DNA from: an archaeon
Lineage (GTDB): Archaea; Iainarchaeota; Iainarchaeia; Iainarchaeales; Iainarchaeaceae
Direction: 5' to 3'
Length of the DNA stretch: 9,166 nt
Assembly (NCBI GenBank): GCA_005239615.1
Contig: SBBR01000113.1
Coordinates: 1 to 9,166, forward strand
Shown: positions 5,718 to 9,166 of the stretch, one piece after another
Numbering within the stretch: the first letter of the stretch is position 1
Layout of the letters: the number at the start of each line of letters is the position of its first letter
Made by a program: the position numbers and the translations under genes
Notes under the pieces: generated by a model
What the model was told of the DNA's origin: nothing
The model's database searches: none
Seen by the model: the letters and a program-made list of their open reading frames with translations, nothing else

Positions 5718-5914
5718 GACAGGGTTTCGATTGAGGACCCGGTGGGCAGAACACGGTTTATGTCGTGGAGGCAAGGAGGCAGGCACGGCTTCTCGGGGTA
5801 ATACCAATCGGGGTGCGGACGAAGGCAAAGCTGGATGTAGAGAAAGCGCAAGTTGTTTCTGTCGAGAAGCCGTGATGGAGCCTGTTCGCAACGGTGGATG
5901 GTACAGCGAAATGA
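5718..5914 (+). pseudogene. decayed paralogue of the C-terminal domain of the 467-aa protein
   Basis: From 5750 one frame reads NTVYVVEARRQARLLGVIPI, then GVRTKAKLDVEKAQVVSVEKP, a TGA at 5873-5875, then WSLFAT. It aligns without gaps to the last 48 residues of the 467-aa protein downstream (PTYVVESKKQAKLLWVMPV to EKPWWSFLAT), with identical Y-V-V-E, Q-A-x-L-L, E-K-P and W-S-x-x-A-T. The TGA stands where the intact copy has its first W of WW, so TGG probably became TGA. Just upstream, ADRVSIED in another frame (5715-5738) matches VERISIEG of the intact protein, so a frameshift near 5740 also broke the gene. That second frame is open back to 5640 and is acidic. No start or signal peptide is seen. 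Confidence 0.7.
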
Positions 5915-6025
5915 CCGGAAACCGATTCCAAGGATTAGGCGCGGTGCCGTGCTTTGCCTCCACATTTTTTCCATAATATTGGCTTTTGTCCATGGAACCG
6001 GCTATCCCCTGGAACCTCGTTATAA
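5915..6025. other. no feature recognised
   Basis: This stretch lies between the decayed paralogue and the protease-like remnant. I see no coding frame, repeat or RNA in it. A run of six T at 5965-5970 is the only notable composition. Confidence 0.4.
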
Positions 6026-6172
6026 GCAGGGCATTTTCAGGAAATAAGTATATTCGATTTAACCCAAATCAACCTTTTGGTTGATTCTGGTGCAACCCTA
6101 CGCATATTAACCCTGAGCAACCAGGTCTATGAGGGATTCGGATTAAAACAAGCTCGCCGGAAAGTAAAGTAG
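6026..6172 (+). pseudogene. remnant of a retropepsin-like (clan AA) aspartic protease
   Basis: The 48-codon frame includes FDLTQINLLVDSGATLRIL, then TLSNQVYEGFGLKQARRKVK and TAG. L-L-V-D-S-G-A-T is the active-site signature of retropepsin-like proteases ([hydrophobic]2-D-[ST]-G-A-[ST]), and the following hydrophobic stretch and E-x-x-G-L-K match the start of bacterial and archaeal single-domain members. Those are usually about 100-130 residues; here the flap, the second hydrophobic-G motif and any start codon are missing, since a TAA at 6023-6025 precedes. I read it as a truncated remnant. The 8-bp stem at 6067-6086 (AATCAACC / GGTTGATT) lies inside this coding stretch and may be coincidental. 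Confidence 0.45.
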
Positions 6173-6183
6173 GGGATCGAAAA

Positions 6184-7587
6184 TTGTTTTCACAAAAAAC
6201 CGTGACATTATGCCTGATTCTAATGGCCTTGGCGCAATCCGCTTCTGCAATGAATGAATCATTCAGATACTATACTATTCCATATATCCCGACAGAACAG
6301 AACGACATTGTTGTGGTATTGGAGACCAGAATTTCTGATCGCGTTGACCTCAACAACCTGCCTCCTGCTGCAATAGATGGCAATAGCATACAAGTGACTG
6401 CTGCACTAGTAGAGTCGTGGTGTGGGCTAAAGAGTGGAGATGTCATAACCTCCCCAATAAGAAAAGTCGAGTTTCCGGTGGGCAGGCTTCAGGCAGGCGA
6501 ATACAATTTTACTTTTAATGCAACAGTGTCAGTGAAACGCTACTGTGATTCTGAACCATGGCCGGGTAAAACAGAGGCGCTGTCCTATAGATTTAAGGTT
6601 CGCAGTTTAGAGGAAGTCCCAGCACCAGTGCCGCAAGGCGAATATGACATCAATGGTGCAGGAGAAGTCCCGGTACCAGTGCTGCAAAGGGAATATGGCC
6701 TCAATTATTCAGGGAAAACCACTGGTGAGGCTGGTCCACAATACTATACTCCGGGACCGGCAGCGCCAATTGCTAATCCCCCGGCAGCGCCTAATAGCGA
6801 CCCTGGCTCTGTTACAATTACGCAATCCTATCCAGAGTATGAAAAATTAAATGAAATGAGTGAAGAGTATATGAAGAAATTTTTGAAGAAACGAGACAGT
6901 AATATGGTTGACTATCCTGAAGTACTACAAAAACCCAGGTGGGCGCCGCCTAATGATGGGCCGCTAGGCGATGCCGTAGCATATTCTCCTGATAACAACG
7001 AAGCAAACGGGCGGCAGGAATTTGCAGAAGCAACAGAAAGGATGAAACAAATAAGGGAAAAAATATTGAAAAGTTTGGCAGGGTGCGGTTCTGGTGACTG
7101 TAACACACCCAAAAAGATTACCATTGAAAGCGGCAATATAACGGTTGACGGCGAGGGGCTAACAATTTCTTCTAAGGATTCAAATGGCCTTGGCAACGTC
7201 AAAATCGACGTTAGTTTTGGGGATAGCAAAGCCACGATTGAAAAAAACGTTCAGCAAACCGAAACCAGAATCACGGTAGGAGAGGTCACTGCATTGACCA
7301 AGGAAAAAATAGAAATCGACGATGGCGGGTTAAAAATTGCCGGACAAAAAGCCATTGTTACGCCTGCGATGGCGATGCAGAAAGTCCAAGAAGGCGACGG
7401 CAGGCAACTCGTGGAAAGAATCTCCATAGAGGGGAATGAGCAGCCGACCTATGTTGTTGAATCGAAAAAGCAGGCAAAACTATTATGGGTAATGCCTGTC
7501 GAATTAACCATGAAAACCAAAGTAGACATTGCCACTGGCGAAATAATTTGGCAGGAAAAACCGTGGTGGAGCTTCCTTGCAACATAG
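6184..7587 (+). CDS. secreted protein with C-terminal KPWWSFLAT domain, 467 aa
   Basis: The start is TTG 6184 with AGGGGAT 7-13 nt upstream. Residues 1-22 (MFSQKTVTLCLILMALAQSASA) are a clear signal peptide, so the protein is exported. Residues 23-140 are beta-rich with two cysteines (C80, C121), possibly a disulfide-linked sandwich. Residues 144-177 are a 17-residue tandem duplication (EVPAPVPQGEYDINGAG / EVPVPVLQREYGLNYSG), followed by TTGEAGPQYYTPGP and a Pro-rich linker. Residues about 205-300 are charged and helical, with a C-G-S-G-D-C cluster. The rest is beta-rich with an N-I-T-V-D-G-E-G-L-T repeat-like stretch, ending in the domain YVVESKKQAKLLWVMPVEL...EKPWWSFLAT. I recall similar KPWW-A-F-L-A ends in other uncharacterised archaeal secreted proteins. 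No transmembrane anchor is visible. The next gene starts 16 nt downstream, so they form an operon. Confidence 0.8.
   Translation: MFSQKTVTLCLILMALAQSASAMNESFRYYTIPYIPTEQNDIVVVLETRISDRVDLNNLPPAAIDGNSIQVTAALVESWCGLKSGDVITSPIRKVEFPVGRLQAGEYNFTFNATVSVKRYCDSEPWPGKTEALSYRFKVRSLEEVPAPVPQGEYDINGAGEVPVPVLQREYGLNYSGKTTGEAGPQYYTPGPAAPIANPPAAPNSDPGSVTITQSYPEYEKLNEMSEEYMKKFLKKRDSNMVDYPEVLQKPRWAPPNDGPLGDAVAYSPDNNEANGRQEFAEATERMKQIREKILKSLAGCGSGDCNTPKKITIESGNITVDGEGLTISSKDSNGLGNVKIDVSFGDSKATIEKNVQQTETRITVGEVTALTKEKIEIDDGGLKIAGQKAIVTPAMAMQKVQEGDGRQLVERISIEGNEQPTYVVESKKQAKLLWVMPVELTMKTKVDIATGEIIWQEKPWWSFLAT
6613..6714 (+). repeat. 51-bp in-frame tandem duplication
   Basis: Units 6613-6663 and 6664-6714 both begin GAAGTCCC and encode E-V-P-x-P-V-x-Q-x-E-Y-x-[IL]-N-x-x-G. 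The second unit leads into a segment shared with the next gene. Confidence 0.7.
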
Positions 7588-7603
7588 GGTTGTGGAGAAG
7601 AAA

Positions 7604-9166
7604 ATGAACAAGAAAACACGCTCAGAAGCCAAGATGCTCACGTTAACACTGCTTTTCCTGGTTTTTGTAAGCGCCGCGGTTCATTCAGAAGCCGTCCTGT
7701 CGCACAGGGATTATGACATAAATTATTCCAGGGAAACCACTGCAGAAGCGGGTCCAAATTATTATCCTCCTGAGCCGGAGTTCGAGTTTCCGGACGAAAA
7801 CAGCGTTGTTGACATTTCGTACAAGTTCCCAAAGCTCGTCCTCTCACACGAAACACAAGACTTGAACTCGCTAAGGGGAGCAAGCCCTGCCGATTCAAAT
7901 TCCCGGAATAGCATCTCCTACAAGGAAATTGGCTCGGCAACCGGTTTTTTGCCTGACACGAACAAAGTGTCGGCCGAAGGTTTTGGCGCAAACATCAAGT
8001 TCTGTTCGAACAACCCCTGGCGCCCAACTTGCGAGGAAGCATCGGCTGCCTGCAACGAAATTAATTCTGTCGCCCCATTTCAGACATTCTGGATATACCG
8101 GGAACAACACGGAGTAGTGCACCCGGGCTCGTTCCGCACTTATGACTATGAAGTCATAACCGATGCAACAGACCCGAATGGCGATGCCGTCTTTTGGGGC
8201 GGAAGGGACAAGTGGCAATATAACCAAAGGGGAGACACTCCATACTACCAGGGCAACACTTATAGGTGTACCATAGACTCGACAAGCCTGTATAATGTGA
8301 GTGGCCAATGGTTTATGGAACTCGGGGTGCACGATAACATAACCGGCGTTGATGATGACCACATCAAAACAATCAATGCCGGGCAAAATAGGGATTGCTC
8401 TATAGTGCCTGACGGGGCATGGCACTCAAAAGACTCTTACGCATGCAACGAAGCAATCACGACTACGCACAGATTTGCCAACAACGGTAGGTTAGCCGCA
8501 GACTACACCATATTTTACGAGATTTACGACCCGGAAGGCAACCTTATCCAAGCAGACTCGAGTCAGGGCACTGTACGGCCCGGGTACTCAATCGTTGGCG
8601 TATCGGTCCTCCCTCCTCCCCCAAATGAATGGTATGACTATGGCTATTACAAAGTAAGGGCAAACATGATTGCTGGATGCAGTAACGGCGAAACCGAGTT
8701 CGAATACACTTACACGACTGCTCACGTGCCTTCCGCGCCGTGCCGGCAGGGCGACATAGTACCTGTCAACGCGCACCCAAGCAAAACCTCTTTTGCCTGC
8801 AACGAAAACCTCGTTAGCACGCACGAATTCAAGAACACCGGCAGCTATGACTTTGATTACACGGCATACTACGAGCTTTACGACCCGAACGGAGAAAAAG
8901 TCGGGTCCACGGGCTCCTCCCCGAACCAACTCCTCAAGGCAGGGGCGACGGTACCCTGGACAATAACGTCGGCAGCGTCAGATTTCGGCAACTGGACAAA
9001 GACGGGCAACTACAAGCACAAGGTTACCCTTGACGGCCAGTTCTCAAATGGAGTGAGAAAAACAGCCATCACGAGAGTCTCCCTGAACGTTCCCACAGCA
9101 TGCATCGCCGGAGAAATAAACAGCCATGATGGCAGGCCGGAGAAAACAAGCTTTGCATGCAACGAA
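7604..9166 (+). CDS. large secreted protein with tandem cysteine-containing domains, 3' end missing
   Basis: The frame is open for 521 codons from ATG 7604 to the window edge. GGAG lies 6 nt before the ATG. Residues 1-30 are a signal peptide (basic start, LTLTLLFLVFVSAAVHSEA). Residues 34-58 (HRDYDINYSRETTAEAGPNY, YPPEP) match residues 168-192 of the preceding protein. Residues about 130-260 are a Cys-containing region with FWIYREQHG and YRCTIDS. From about 265 on, tandem domains of about 120 residues begin with C-x(15-18)-[KES]-x-S-[YF]-A-C-N-E (A280, A398, A518) and contain D-Y-T-x-[FY]-Y-E-[IL]-Y-D-P-[EN]-G. They look like Ig/CARDB-type beta-sandwiches, each with a likely disulfide (C265/C281, C380/C399, C500/C519). 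A surface adhesin or structural role is inference; how it is anchored lies outside the window. Confidence 0.85.
   Translation, partial: MNKKTRSEAKMLTLTLLFLVFVSAAVHSEAVLSHRDYDINYSRETTAEAGPNYYPPEPEFEFPDENSVVDISYKFPKLVLSHETQDLNSLRGASPADSNSRNSISYKEIGSATGFLPDTNKVSAEGFGANIKFCSNNPWRPTCEEASAACNEINSVAPFQTFWIYREQHGVVHPGSFRTYDYEVITDATDPNGDAVFWGGRDKWQYNQRGDTPYYQGNTYRCTIDSTSLYNVSGQWFMELGVHDNITGVDDDHIKTINAGQNRDCSIVPDGAWHSKDSYACNEAITTTHRFANNGRLAADYTIFYEIYDPEGNLIQADSSQGTVRPGYSIVGVSVLPPPPNEWYDYGYYKVRANMIAGCSNGETEFEYTYTTAHVPSAPCRQGDIVPVNAHPSKTSFACNENLVSTHEFKNTGSYDFDYTAYYELYDPNGEKVGSTGSSPNQLLKAGATVPWTITSAASDFGNWTKTGNYKHKVTLDGQFSNGVRKTAITRVSLNVPTACIAGEINSHDGRPEKTSFACNE
8396..9166 (+). repeat. tandem extracellular domain repeats in the large secreted protein
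   Basis: The A-C-N-E motif recurs at 8441, 8795 and 9155, spaced 354 and 360 nt (118 and 120 codons). Each copy is preceded 16-19 residues earlier by another cysteine. The third copy begins at the window edge, so more may follow. Confidence 0.8.

Noticed and set aside
5873..5875. TGA read as selenocysteine or as Trp in a changed code
   Set aside because: The paralogue has an ordinary TGG here, and the HD-like, Lrp-like and winged-helix genes all end in TGA, so it is a plain nonsense change.
6067..6086. 8-bp stem with TTTT loop as a riboswitch or terminator
   Set aside because: It lies within the INLLVD codons of the protease-like remnant and has no T tract after it, so chance or coding constraint explains it.
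7895..8929. long leftward frames opposite the large secreted protein
   Set aside because: The plus-strand frame is open for 521 codons with a signal peptide and repeats; the opposite frames carry no motifs.

Overview
The window looks archaeal. Three genes have TATA-like boxes placed about 25-35 nt upstream of their starts and very short 5' leaders. Start codons carry GGAG or GGTGA Shine-Dalgarno cores. The gene families are typical of archaea: AsnC/Lrp-type regulators, a small ribbon-helix-helix-like protein and secreted proteins ending in a KPWW-F-AT motif. I cannot name the lineage; a DPANN archaeon or a related euryarchaeote is an inference. The region is accessory in character, with few intact genes and many decayed ones.

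Positions 1-1460 are read leftward. They hold a degenerate HD-fold protein (472-1383), a frameshifted remnant of an AsnC/Lrp ligand-binding domain (about 242-456), and a 44-residue DNA-binding-like protein with its own promoter (59-193). Positions 1460-3478 are a mobile-element graveyard. An IS66-type element has a transposase broken by a single TAA codon between its catalytic residues. It lies beside a 56-codon orphan frame that it may have cut, and beside a frameshifted IS1634/IS4-like transposase remnant read leftward.

Positions 3581-4824 form a regulatory unit. An Lrp/AsnC regulator and an 81-residue helical protein are read leftward as a tight pair. A winged-helix regulator is divergent from them. 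A near-perfect 8-4-8 inverted repeat in the shared intergenic region is a good operator candidate.

Positions 4825-6183 hold no intact gene that I can support. They contain two 38-nt hairpin repeats 79 nt apart whose differences preserve pairing, two copies of a CAACGCGTTG palindrome, a stem-loop with a T tract, and three sets of decayed coding sequence. One of these is a clear but broken homologue of the C-terminal domain of the next gene. Another carries the LLVDSGAT signature of retropepsin-like aspartic proteases.

Positions 6184-9166 (rightward) are a likely operon of two secreted proteins of unknown function. The first (467 aa) ends in the KPWWSFLAT domain. The second (at least 521 aa, running off the window) has tandem extracellular domains of about 120 residues with a repeated S-[YF]-A-C-N-E motif. 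The two share a homologous segment just after the signal peptide of the second and in the middle of the first. Together with the decayed copy upstream this suggests a locus that grows by duplication. It is the most interesting part of the window.
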